A DNA stretch of 27,848 bases, taken from assembly GCF_000485595.1 (NCBI RefSeq), contig NW_014579249.1, positions 1 through 27,848 on the forward strand, written 5' to 3'. The DNA is from Priapulus caudatus. Lineage: Eukaryota > Priapulida > Priapulimorpha > Priapulimorphida > Priapulidae. The notes under the pieces were generated by a model that did no database searches, was not told where the DNA came from, and saw only the letters and a list, made by a program, of their open reading frames with translations. Position numbers and translations under genes: made by a program. The number at the start of each line of letters is the position of its first letter. Within the stretch, counting starts at the first letter, position 1. Positions 1-11,500 of the stretch are shown one piece after another.

Positions 1-36
1 AAGAGTACATAATAGAGATCTCTATTATGTACTCTA
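1..36. repeat. 34-bp perfect palindrome made of foldback-element ends
   Basis: Positions 2-18 (AGAGTACATAATAGAGA) are followed at once by their exact reverse complement at 19-35. The same 17 bases form both outer ends of the foldback element at 9029-9726. This looks like a remnant in which two element ends lie head to head with no interior. An AT-rich tract follows. The left edge is cut by the window, so a larger element cannot be excluded. Confidence 0.8.
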
Positions 37-136
37 AATATATATATATAAGTAAAGTCACACACGAACACCCATGTAGATAAAAACAAAGTCAAGGTAT
101 AGAATAAGGGTGTTTAAAGTTTAATTGACAAGCTTT

Positions 137-320
137 CGAGATTACATCTTTTCATCAGGTCAGCAGACATTGGAATAGAATCAAAATTACCAATCAAAAA
201 CAAATGGCAACGCGCGAATTGTGTGAATCATTTATTTTTGATTATCTATAACGCATTGTATTTGCTTTTAATTATCTGATTCTATTCCAATGTCTGCTGA
301 CCTGATGAAGAGATGTAATT

Positions 321-323
<3 letters not shown>
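137..323. mobile_element. Palindromic MITE-like hairpin with 47-bp arms
   Basis: Arms 137-183 and 277-323 are inverted copies of each other differing at about two bases; both contain CAGGTCAGCAGACATTGG or its complement. The roughly 93-bp interior is AT-rich and has no open frame. The right arm runs straight into a (GT)n tract. This is the structure of a short non-autonomous DNA transposon. No target duplication could be fixed, so the superfamily is unknown. Confidence 0.75.
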
Positions 324-396
<73 letters not shown>

Positions 397-413
397 TGTG
401 TGTGTGTGTGTGT
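323..413. repeat. (GT)n microsatellite, interrupted
   Basis: About 90 bp of alternating G and T is broken by TGTTGTG near 352 and by single substitutions near 395. Long Cys/Val frames on one strand and Thr/His frames on the other are low-complexity artefacts of this tract. Confidence 0.97.
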
Positions 414-423
414 CTTCTTCTCT

Positions 424-1679
424 CTCTTGTGTGTTGTTTGTGCGTGTATATATATATATGTGCGTGTTCTTTTGTCATCCGTATTTTGTCACCGCGTGCT
501 TCTTTAATGAAGCTCCGCGCGACGGCGTGATCGTATGTATGTTTTAGCACCTTGCGAAGGCAATAACCCAACTCGCGGATATAAGATACAACTCGTGATA
601 CGCAACGCAACACCGTAATTTATAGGATACGCACGCATACGATATTTATTAAACCAAATCCACCCATCACCGTACACTTCAATAAACCATGCGACTTCCT
701 CGCGGGACCGCTCCGTCCGAACTCGATAACGTCCCCCCTAACAATGCTCCACACCATCTATACCGTTTCCACTAATCCTAATCCAAAACCATCTATAACG
801 TTCACTCTAATCATGATCTAAACAACCCATAATGTCTACGCTGATCATAATCTAACTACCGATAACGTTTACTCTAATCCTGATCTACCCGACTGAGAAT
901 GTTCACTCTGACTATAACCAAAACAACCGATAACGTTTACTCGATAAGTAACCGTACTGTGTAAGTAACTAACATAGAAAGGAAACCATATTTACGTATA
1001 TGCCATAGCTGGTTGTTGGTTCGGCTCGACCGTCGCACTGTCTCTCCTGCACTCGCTGTCCCCTCTCTGTTACCCTAGCTTATTTATATTCTCTACCCCC
1101 TGTGTGACCCGGCTTTCCTCCGGTCGATGGGCGTACCTGTCCTCTCCCTTTGTCTCTCGTCCTGCCTCTGTTGTTCTACTTCGAACTAGGTTAGTGATAT
1201 CACGTACCACCCTCGAACGGCTGGCACTGCCCGGTGTCGGTCCGTTATGTAACGGCCGTTCCAGCTCGGACCGATACTGGGTTACATATATATATATTAG
1301 TCTACCAACCGAAAGAACTTATTTAATGAAACTTGATCATCTTCCTCTCAATTCCAGTGGGCAACGTTGCTTGTGAAAGATCCTTCTCCGTTCTCTGACG
1401 TTTAAAGGTGTGGACGCGCTCTGCTATGAGCGAAGAACGCCTCAGTGGCTCAGCCATGTTGAATAGGTACCACGGTAGCTGTTTTATTCCTGCTCCACAT
1501 GACATGATACGCCAAAAGGACCTGTTATGTAATGACGAAGAGTGATATAACTAAAAATAGCATACATTAACATAGCTGGACTATTGGAGATTTCAAGAAC
1601 ACTGTTCATAATGAAATGGAGATCATGTGAATATTATACGTGATATACACGTGAATATTCACTAACATCGAAATGGCTA
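424..1679. other. No gene seen; AT-rich spacer with degenerate repeats
   Basis: I find no convincing exon on either strand. From about 740 to 950 a loose 40-45 bp theme recurs (variants of 'taacgtttactctaatcctgatc'), which looks like a decayed tandem array. The remainder has only short open frames without family resemblance. Confidence 0.55.
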
Positions 1680-1681
1680 TA

Positions 1682-2001
1682 CAGTACACAATCTATTATC
1701 CGAAACCCTTGGGACCCCAGGCACGTTTCGGAACTCAGAGTTTTTCAGATTTTGGAATGGTAGTACAGTACAGATATACATATCGTATATCCTGCAACTA
1801 GCCAGTACTAAAACCCAAGTTTTCAAGAGGCCAAGTGCTGAACCTGTACAGTCCAATATGTATGAGTAATGCCAAACACATTAATATTTGTCAGGTTGAG
1901 CTAATTGGCTCTAAACGCGAGCTGGCAGACGACCTCCATGGAAAAACTCGGTTTTCGGAGCTTTTCGGTTTTCTGAATTTCGGATAATAGATTGTGTACT
2001 G
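1682..2001. mobile_element. Tigger/pogo-like MITE
   Basis: The ends are inverted repeats of about 24 bp beginning CAGTACACAATCTATTATCC, followed by GAAA. The element is flanked by TA at 1680-1681 and 2002-2003, the target used by the Tc1/mariner/pogo superfamily. The interior carries 'CCGAAACCCTTGGGACC' and 'TTTTTCAGATTTTGGAAT', wording I recognise from animal Tigger-type non-autonomous elements. At 320 bp with no transposase frame it would depend on a pogo-like enzyme supplied elsewhere. A pogo-type transposase fragment lies at 20530-20922. Confidence 0.85.
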
Positions 2002-2054
2002 TATAGCCGTATCTGAGAAAAATGTAGTCTAGGTTATATCAAGAATACATTAAC

Positions 2055-2400
2055 AGGGTGCGAAATTAACGCGAGTCCGGAGTCAAATACTCCCTGATGT
2101 ACTGTCGGACTCCCTGATTTGACATATGCAGGAGTCCGTATGACTCCCTGAAAATTCTGCCATACTAACTAGTTTGTTCTAGAGCACGGCATCGCAGAAT
2201 TACTGTACGTTTGTCAGCAAATGTCCAAAGAAAATTTGGCAGACATGCAACTGCATGAATCTTCAAAATATGCACATGCGTTATTGTTACTATCTTTAAT
2301 TTTGAACTTCAGACTGCGGGCTCCGTCATTTTGCTGCGGACTCCCTCTTTTTGAGGGTAGGGAAGATTTTTTTAGTTGGACTCCCGTGTTTAAAAGTTAA
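2055..2400. repeat. Probable dispersed repeat with 'GACTCCCTGA' theme
   Basis: 'Actccctga' recurs at about 2089, 2109 and 2142, with related 'GGACTCC' strings at about 2107, 2337 and 2378. The pattern is typical of a short dispersed element, but no ends or target duplications are clear and no coding frame is visible. Confidence 0.35.
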
Positions 2401-4190
2401 TTTCTACCCCTGCATTAATAGGAAAATAGAGAGTAGGGAATCTCTATGTTTGTATGAATATATAAGCTTTTGTGGTTATATTATGCTATCAGTTCCGTTT
2501 AACGTTATACTACTATATATGTTATGTTATACAGGCAAATATTTTTTTACTTCACTATAAGATTTATACGGTCTTTGATACAATATCCAACATTATATAG
2601 ACTTTATATTTCTAACATTATGTAGATTATTGTATTATATATCACACTGCACACACGCGAGCACAGCCAGGGTAAAAAATACACAGGAGCGATGAGCGAT
2701 TCGCTCTTGAAACCTCCGAAATCGCTCCCGCAAAACAAATTACGAGAGCGACAAAAAAAGAAAATTGGGAAAAATCTCTCTCGTACCTGGGGTATATGGT
2801 GGATGTGCGAGCTGAAAAAAAAGAGCGTCCAAGTGAACAATGCGAATGAAGCAATTGGTGCAGACATCTGATCACTGTATTCAGTTTACCTCAGGCTCAG
2901 ACTTTACTGTTCAATGTCCAAGAAAGGGCATTTTTTGGCACTGTTGCACTTTGTGTAAATAGTTCTACAGTGCTGCAGTGCTGTTTAATGTTGAGCTGTC
3001 AAAATTTATATGTCAATATTGACTAGGAGCGTAGTTAAACACATTTCGCCTTGGGGGACGGGTTTTCAAGCCATGCACAGTTTGTGTTCTGGGCAGTAAA
3101 CAGTGAGAAGCTCGCTATTGGCCATGTGATGTAATCTTGCATGTGAAGTGGTGGGGGGGGCAACTATCTGCGTGCATGAGAACCACCCAACCCCACCCTC
3201 CCTTCCCCCGCTCCTTACGATCTTGAATATATATATGTCACACCTGGCAGAGTTTCCGCCAGGATGGTAAAAGGGTAAAATTCCATACCCAAAAATATTT
3301 CTAGGGTACATATGGATCCATACCTAAAATTACAAGTATAAAATTACTTGTTTATGTATGTAAGCAATATTTGGAGTGAAAATGAATATTTATAAAAAGA
3401 AAATGCACATTTCTTGGCATAATTTAATTGGCATAATAATAACAAGAAAGTCATTGGTTCAAACATAATAGTCACTAGGTTAATGCACTACAGTTGGTAT
3501 CGACGTGGCGGTGACCTTGGCGGTGGTTCAGTTTGCCATTGAACCATTTATTCTCAATTCAATCAACACCCCTCATTTTGGTCCTTACCAGGGTCTCCAA
3601 CCATTCCTCATTTTGCGGAATCATTACGATTTCTAGGCTTAATTTCCGCATTCTGCAGCGGCATTCGCCGCAAGGTTATATACCTCATTTCAGTTGCACT
3701 GTACAAAATTTGCACTGATTGTTTGCATTGTTCGCTTGGACACATTGTTTTTTTTCAGGCATTTTATATCTGACATGTCTACGGTAAATGGAACAGCCTA
3801 GTCAGATAGGCGCTGTCTGCAAGGTGTCGCATAGTTTGTCTGCTAATCAGACAAGGGTTGTAGGGTTGAGTCTAGGGTTGAAATAGTGTTATCAGACATG
3901 AGAATATGGCCCACAGTATATGCCTCAGATTGCACGAAAATGGCTTAAATATTTCAAAATTTTCTGTGGGGGCATGCCCCCAGACCCTCTAGCACTGCCA
4001 TGCCTACAGCACGCGGGTCTGCCAGCGGCAGCCAAGGTACATTTCCCCCCCCCCCGTCCATCAATTTCTGAATACGCCACTAGTTACTGATCACCGCGGG
4101 AACATTCCGCATTTGGAGTTCACAGGGTTGGAAACCCTGCCTTACTCCAAAAATATTTTCTGGCAGAAACCCTGCCTGGTGATATAAGTT
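2401..4190. other. No gene seen; AT-rich spacer and decayed repeats
   Basis: No exon with a recognisable product is visible on either strand. The stretch contains C- or G-rich runs (about 3151-3160 and 4040-4051) and the palindrome TGGGGGCATGCCCCCA near 3966, which resembles pieces of common animal DNA-transposon relics. Short open frames near 2604-2875 and 3066-3311 have no plausible protein character. Confidence 0.5.
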
Positions 4191-4196
4191 AACCAG

Positions 4197-4465
4197 CGTA
4201 ACCATAAGGCTGATAGGATCTACCCTGGGTACGGTCCGGTATACCGGAACGTACCCTGGTACTAAATACTACTATCTAATATGTCGGACCGTACCTCGCC
4301 TACTCCACTAACGAGTCTAGGGAATCGCCTACGCCTACTCCCTAACCCTAACCATAACCCTAACTCTAACTTTAACCCTAACCCTAACCCTAACACTAAC
4401 CCTAACCCTAACCATATCAGCTAGATAGTTACCAGGGTACGTTCCGGCAGTACCCTGGAGACATA
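4197..4465. mobile_element. Inverted-repeat element containing telomere-like repeats (copy 1)
   Basis: A left part with 'CCGGAACGTACCCTGGTA' (about 4245) is answered by a right part with 'TACCAGGGTACGTTCCGG' (about 4429), and outer segments 'ataaggctgatagg' and 'ccctatggctta' also roughly pair. Between them is a CCCTAA tract at about 4340-4415. The string 'ACCATATCAG...TAGTTACC' after the tract recurs beside the tracts near 10230 and, inverted, near 6450. That marks one repeat family. Confidence 0.65.
4340..4415 (+). repeat. Interstitial telomere-like (CCCTAA)n tract 1
   Basis: About twelve CCCTAA units with variants (CTCTAA, CTTTAA, CACTAA) lie inside the repeat element at 4197-4465. It is an internal tract, not a chromosome end: unique sequence and a gene follow. 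Confidence 0.9.
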
Positions 4466-4674
4466 GACCCTATGGCTTATCAACTACAGAAAGATGATCG
4501 CCATTATGCGTCAACAGGATGCGTCTGACACGAGTGCAAAAAAAGTTTATTTACATACGGTGTCATAATAGTAGCTCGTTACGTGGAAGCAATGCTTGAA
4601 GTACCATTCAACGTTTACACACTACGTGGGCGATATCAACTTTTTAGAATTTGATTCGAAAGTGGCCGGTCAGG

Positions 4675-4830
4675 TGATCATGCATGATTCTAGCTCTAGT
4701 AGTACTACCAGGAGTAAGATAATCTATATTATCTTACTCCTGGTACTACTATATAGCCCGCGTCAAGAGCAGTGCCCGCGTTTATTAACTGCCGCGGCTA
4801 TAGTACTAGAGCTAGAGTCATGCATGATCA
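4675..4830. mobile_element. Nested-palindrome MITE
   Basis: Outer arms start TGATCATGCATGA.TCTAGC at 4675 and end with the complement at 4830. Inside the left half is a second inverted repeat (about 4699-4722 against 4729-4750, core CCAGGAGTAAGATAAT). The inner palindrome ends in the same AGTAGTACT string as the outer arm. There is no coding content. It lies 235 bp upstream of the first exon of the ADP-ribosyltransferase gene. Confidence 0.75.
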
Positions 4831-5064
4831 TTGTGCTGAGTGCTCACAAACCAATTATATTAGCTATACTGGCAGGCAATATGTGAGTACATACTTTTAC
4901 AGGCGAGGTTTCAACCATTAATATCGTATTCGCTTGTTCGGACGCCCACAGGTACGTAGCTAATTTATTCATTTGATATTTTTTACTGCATATAGTTATG
5001 CTGCATGAGCCACGGATTCTGTGACGTCTTGTTAACCAGCAACTACAACTATTATTGAAATACG

Positions 5065-5579
5065 ATGGCGAAGGATCCGTGCAAGCCAAACAAACCGCCG
5101 ATACCACTAATAGCACCAACACTACCACCATCAGAAGTAGAACGTGTAAAAGTAGCTTCCCCACCAGCAACAGCACTAACTGCACCAGCGGGAGTGATAC
5201 AAGATCTGTTGCCACCAACACAACAGGCAGTATCACCGAGAGAGATAGCGGCAGCAGCGAGAACTGTAGAAGCAGCAGCAGCATCATTAGCAACAGCAGC
5301 AGCAGGAAAAGCAACAGCCGTTGCAATAGCAGCGACCTCCGTAGAGAAAGCAGCAGCAGCATTGGCAGCAACTACAGCAGCAGTAAGAGAACAGCAATTG
5401 CGATTACCATCACATGTAATGGCTCAGCCACTGTCACAGTCAGCACAAGCAATCCCACTGCTGTCACAGCCATCACCAGCAACCCTGCCACTGTCACAGC
5501 TGTCACTAGTACAGTCTGGTATAGCAGCCATGGCAGTGGCATCACCTGATACACCACCGATGTGCATCGAAACAACATG
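5065..5579 (+). CDS. ADP-ribosyltransferase exon 1 (Pro/Ala-rich N-terminus)
   Basis: The ATG at 5065 follows an in-frame TGA at 5056-5058, which supports it as the start. The frame is open for 171 codons plus two bases and ends at a strong donor, ATG|GTAAGTAAAG, at 5580. Residues 1-60 are Pro-rich. Residues 61-110 are an alanine-rich, probably helical stretch with spaced Arg, Glu and Lys. Residues 118-150 repeat L-S-Q several times. The overlapping frame starting at 5055 is also open because of GCA/CAG-rich codons, but it does not join the later exons. Without splicing the frame would stop one codon after the donor. Confidence 0.78.
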
Positions 5580-8500
5580 GTAAGTAAAGTGTACTTGTCT
5601 GTATATTGACAGTGTGACTTTCAAAGTTTTAACTGTAATTTGATTAATTATAGGTATTGCTTCATATAGAATTGTTGTTCTGCATCATGTAATGCAGATC
5701 AATGTAGCTAGAGCAATGATTTATTAAATAAAATTTTCCCCCTATAATCATAGTGTATCACAGTAGTAACTAGACAGAGGGCACTCACGGAGAGTGCATA
5801 CCTCCGCCAGCGACATAGCTCGTAGCAGCCGCTCGTTGCTTCTGCTCGCTCACATGTACACGCTCGCTGCGCTGGCTGGCTCGCTCGCTGACGCGCTAAT
5901 ATCGATCGCGCGAACACACACACGAACGCACAGACCCGATCATATAACCTCCCCTCCACTCCGTGGGCGGAGGTAATAACTTCTACAATGCAGTGTCGCA
6001 CGCACGCAGACACGCACACATGCACGCAGGCACACGCTCACTATCGGCAATCACAATTTGGCAAGAGAAATTTCCACAACTGATCTTACCCAATTCCTCA
6101 TTCATGAATAGGTTCTATTTCTAAACAGTATATATAACATTGAGTGAAATTTTATTGAAAGACATCGAATTTCTTATGAATGTTCATTATAATAATGCAA
6201 ATGTTTTCCTGCAAAAGATTAGACTTTTGCATGTTGCAGATTTATATAAAAAGATTATAAAGACAACACAAACAACTTTTAAAACTAAAATATACTGCAG
6301 TCGATTATACATCAGCGTTTTTAAATTCAGTAATGCGCATCACTAATGCAGCATTTCCTCCAGGATAAAACCATGAGCGAGGTTGTAGGGTTGAATAAGT
6401 GAGGCGCGAAGGGTCGTTGTCGTATAATGGCATATAATATGTACCCGAGGTAACTATCTGATATGGTTAGGATTAGGGTTAGGGTTAGGGTTAGGGTTAT
6501 GGAGTAGGCGTAGGCGACATACTTGCCGACACCTCGGGTACTACATATATACGACAACGACCCCTTCAGCATTTAAGTAAGTACCGAAGATGATGACGCG
6601 GGTTCTTTCGTGGTAAACGTGCCTAGTGGGCACCTGGGCGGGCACGTGCTTGGCACATAGCAAGAGCGGTCGCGCCTGCGGTGTTTGCTTTGATGTATTG
6701 TAGGAGGCAGCATTGATCAATGCATAGTATAGGGCTGCCGGTTATTCGAGAATTTGCAGCGAGCCGTAATGGGGGTAATCGCGAAAAAGACTCTGGATGT
6801 CGAATTTGGGGGTCAAGGGTCAAAGGTCAAGGTGTGTCAATGGAGGGGGAATATTTCTCCCTTAACTTAAAGCGATCATTGCGAGTTTTTTTCAGCGTTT
6901 TTTTTATTCTCACTCTCATGATGCTTACCGTTGTTGCTTGAGTAACAGTAATTGTTTGAAATAACAATAAAATGTCTTAGAACCTCATGCAAAGACAAAA
7001 TCATGCACGATTACAATTTTGCGTTCTCTTGTTGATTTTCGCTGTCATGTCTCGCACTTTCTCGCGGTACCGCGAGACGTCAACAAGGGTACAGTAATGC
7101 AAAAATCGCACCGGAGATATTTTTGGTCAGATGTAAACACAGAGGTACGTGCATATAGTAGCGTAACACAAACAAGAGTGTAAGTTGTAACCTCATAAAT
7201 ATTAGTCTTCAAAAGTCCTAGGGACTATAACGAAGACGGAGAGAGAAGTGGATCAAATCCTCGTTGCGTACTGCCAGCGAGAATACTTATCACACACATA
7301 TAGATGCCCCTTTGTTTTAATTATGTTCGCTTGTTTGAGACGCCATTTGTGATTTTTGAAAGTCCTGACTCGAAAAAATTTATTGCTGGTATGATGTGGT
7401 CAAATCAATTTTTCTATGCTATAACTGCATAAAATATTGGTGTTTTGAATGTTGGTGTAATCAGTGATATTTTCGATGTCAGGTGAGACTATATTCAGCT
7501 ATATTTCGTTTTTCTGAGCAAAATTCTCGCAATGATCGTTTTAAGGCATAGGAGGATATACGGAATTGCGACACAAATCTCAACGGCTTGGCCTATAGTG
7601 TGATGGGGAGGAAACCATGGTACCAGCGCGAAATTGGAGGTCACAGGTCAAAGGGCAGTGGGGGAAAGGTCAGATATCAGACATTTTCTGAGGACATGGT
7701 CTAACGGACCGAGTGCAAAACTTTTTTGTTTCAGCGCTGACCTACCATTTTTATCACTTTATTGAAAGGACCATGAAATGTGCTTTCTGCACGTGCAAAG
7801 AGTTAGTGTCTGATAACCTTTTGACTCTCAAGAGGAGGGTTAAACACGGATTTGTTGACTGTTAACAAAGGACTGAACTGCTTTTGCTATTAGAGCCCCT
7901 TCCACTCTCCTCCCACCACCACCACTACGCTCGCGCTCGATGCATATCCATGATAACATGTTAATATAGTGAAGTCATTAAAGTTACACAGGTGTATCTT
8001 TATTACTGTACTACCGGTATAGCAAAGCCTATCATAGATTTTAGATCTGTATTAGTAGTATTCTAGATATATGCTCTGAGCGCGAACGCAGTGGCGGGAG
8101 GGCACACTTGATTCGGTTGCCAGGGAGTTTATCAGAAGAATACCCGGCTACAGTACACGTCAGTTGAGCGCTGTCGCTCTGCTGCACTTGTTATATTTCC
8201 GAGGCGAATTATTTTTTCTTGTCGCATTATTATACGTTAAGTAAAATTTGTTGAGAGCGATCATTGTGTATTGTCAACCAGGTTTCGCTTCTCTGTGTTC
8301 TCCAGTTCTGAGAAGCCTTATACAAACAGCCGAGACATGTCAGCGACGAGAGCAGGCATCCCGTCCCAACCCAAAACGCACACATTGTAGGTATATCTTG
8401 CTGGTCGTGATTACGAGTTGTACGCAGTTGTGGGTTATTCAAACAAACCGACCTCTGAACGAAACCGAACCGAGTTGTGTTGCACCCATGAAAAGTGTAT

Positions 8501-11500
8501 GCATGCCGTCATTGCAATTACCGCATGCCAGTCATGCATTTCTGCGTAAAATAATGCTGGTTATCAGCGTTCACTTTAAGTTTACGCAACTACACTTTGA
8601 AATTCCAGTAACGGGTTGACTTTTTCTTCCGACCCTGCTTGCTTGTGAGATGACTGCTCTCTAACAATATTAATTGTAGCTACGTTGGAACACGATAAGG
8701 TGTGCCGGTGATGCTCCAGTGCATACGTTTAATTTGCAGGTTTAAGTACGAGACTCCGGACCACTGGGCAGTTCAGCACAACTTTGAAGATAAAGTGAAA
8801 ATAGTCGAGGTGCGTTGATCGTCATCAGTAGGTTTAATAGGTGTAATCAGCAGCGTATATCTAGCATTAGACTCTTACACGTGTGGTCCAGTGTGCGTGA
8901 GAAGCAGTAGTATGTGTGATTCATATAACTCTGATGTAGTGCAGCACACATTGTTCTTAACCGAAAATGCTTTCAGATATACTTGCACATATCTGTGCAA
9001 TAGTGCATATATATATATATATATATATCAAGAGTACATAATAGAGAAGAGTATGACACGGTTTTAACAGCGTTTTGCATAGTTTTCAACTTGTAAATAT
9101 CCTATCAATATGTGAATAAATATATTCAAACTTTACCTTGTTTTCGTCTATGATTCTCCCTTAATCATATGACACCACAAATTTACCTGAAAATCGTATG
9201 TGTTCTTCAAAAAAGTTATTTGAATACGACACGGTTTGGCACAGTTTTCACGCATGGATGCATGTTTTAGACTAAACTTTCCATCGGGATTAGTGTTCTA
9301 TTGTCTATGACGGAACTTTGGGGGCCGTAAGGGATATTAGGCATCGAATTGTATTTAGCGTGCAGCGTTTCCAGCGTGCAAAAAATAAATGTGCTCATGG
9401 CCAGCTAGCTAGCAGCTGATTCCCTTACGGCCCCCAACGTACCGTCATAGACAATAGAACACTAATCCCATATCAAAGTTTGGTCTAAAACATGCATCCA
9501 TACGTAAAAACTGTGCGAAACCGTGTCGTATTCAAATAACTTTTTTGAAGAACACATACGATTTTCAGGTAAATTTATGGTGTCATATGATTAAGGGAGA
9601 ATCATAGACGAAAACAAGGTAAAGTTTGAATATATTTATTCGCATATTGATAGAATATTTACAAGTTGAAAACTATGCAAAACGCTGTTAAAACCGTGTC
9701 ATACTCTTCTCTATTATGTACTCTTGATATATATATATATATATGCAATATATAGTGCACATTTCTGGTTATACTGACAGGGTTCGAATTTCATCAAAAC
9801 ACCAACCACAAGTGTCGCGGTTGCCCTCCTTTAACCTGCTCTGGTGATTTGAACGATGCATGCCCATAGCAGTAGTTAAACCCCCCTGTTTGCACATATT
9901 TGCATGTTCACATAGAGCGTATTGACAATACGCAGTGGCTACGCGTCTGGTCATCCATTAAGGGCCGGACACACTAGTCGATGCCATCGCACAGATCAAA
10001 ACGTTTTGATATTATCGCCCGATGCCATCGCCCGATGCCATCACCTAGTGTGTCTGCGGCCGGCGAGGAGGGCGCACTTGATTCGGTTGCCAGTGAGTTT
10101 ATCAGAAGAATACCTGGCTACAGTACATGTCAGTTGAGCGCTGTCGCTCTGCGGCACTTGTTCACAGTTGCAGGAGCGTGCACATACTCCTAACCCTATA
10201 ACCCTAACCCTAACCCTAACCCTAACCATATCAGATAGTTACCAGGGTACGTTCCGGTATACCGGACCGTACCCATGCAGGGTACGTTCCGGCAGTACCC
10301 TGGGGGACATAGACCTTATCTGCTATAGTGACAATGACCAACAGTGATTGGATTCGGTAGTAGTGATAATGATGACAATAATTGCCGTTGTACATATTTG
10401 TATTACAGATATATTAGTTGTACCATCTTGAAGTCACATGTATCGGTAAAGCCCCCGTCACACTAGAGCTACGCTCATCACGATCGCCCCACGCTCAAAA
10501 CATTTGGCCGAGCATGGTGAGAGCATGGCCAATTGGGCCCCAGCGCCGATACTACGATCTAAGTGCGTCTTTAGCCCGATCTCATTGCGCCCAACAAGCT
10601 TTCACCACGCTCAAGACCACGCCTGCATCACGCTTGCACTGCGCCCGCTGCGTCTTTATTGCGACCAATCCGATCGCATTGCGTTCAAACGACGCTTGCA
10701 CTGCGCCTAAGCAACGCTCACCGCGCCTCAACTGCGCGCCAGTCATGCTCCTAGTGCGACTTAATCACGCTCTAGGCAGGCGCCGACTGTGCTGGCAACG
10801 ACCATATAAATACCGCGTCGCGTTCTAGACGTCATCATTCGTTCTGCTGTGCTGTTCACATCAAGATTATTTTCTACTATTTATCTTCTATTTCTCCTCC
10901 TCATCCTCCTCAGCATGATGACGGCTTGGCAATCAAGTAATTCGAGTTGTCCTTCTACGAGAAACATGGCATGGAGTAGTGTTGCCTCATCCATAGTGGA
11001 CACTGAAGTGGTGGGGTGGCCAGGGTAGCACCCTAATTTATACCCCAAGTTCGCAGGACGTGATCTGAGCGTGGTATTGACGCAACTGACACGTATTGCG
11101 AACGCCACAACGGCGTGGTCTGAGCATATGTTTGGCGTAGTACAATCGTAGTACGAACGGGTCGAGCTTGCTAGAGACGCACCATGGTCATAGCGAGAGC
11201 ATGGTCAGGTCGCAGAGACGTCTCCATGGACGTAGTAACAGCGTGATGAAAACGTATTGACATCGTGCTGAGAACGGGGAGACAATTTTCACGCACCCGA
11301 CACGCTTGCGATACGATCATTAAGTTCGTACTACGCTCGAGTTACGTGGGTACTACGCCTTCCACGTCTCTAATACGTCCTCACTGCGCTGTCTTTTCGC
11401 CACGCTCGCACCACGATTGTTTTGAACATGCTCAAAATTTGGCGACGCTCTCCACGCTCATGGTGACTGCACCGCGCTCGATCGCGATCGCAGTACGTCC

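Larger units (their letters stand above)
6836..8096. other. Intron 1, later part: no coding feature
   Basis: Apart from the palindrome and receptor-like array listed separately, this is AT-rich sequence with no recognised exon. A CCACCACCACCA-type run occurs near 7912. Confidence 0.5.

Noticed and set aside
272-613. Thr/His-rich and Cys/Val-rich frames across the (GT)n tract
   Set aside because: Produced by the dinucleotide repeat; no start context, domain or splice support.
4844-5371. 175-codon Leu-rich minus-strand frame
   Set aside because: It is the antisense shadow of the GCA/CAG-rich exon 1 of the ADP-ribosyltransferase; the poly-Leu character follows from antisense Ala/Ser/Gln codons.
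5055-5549. Ser/Thr/Asn-rich plus-strand frame overlapping exon 1
   Set aside because: Starts near the same place but cannot splice in phase to exons 2-4, whereas the frame from 5065 does.
8248-8619. 123-codon open frame as an extra PARP exon
   Set aside because: No domain, and exon 1 joins exon 2 directly in phase by completing a Trp codon; adding this frame is not needed.
4340-10227. CCCTAA tracts as a chromosome end or fusion point
   Set aside because: Tracts are short, in both orientations, and share mobile-element flanks; genes lie on both sides.
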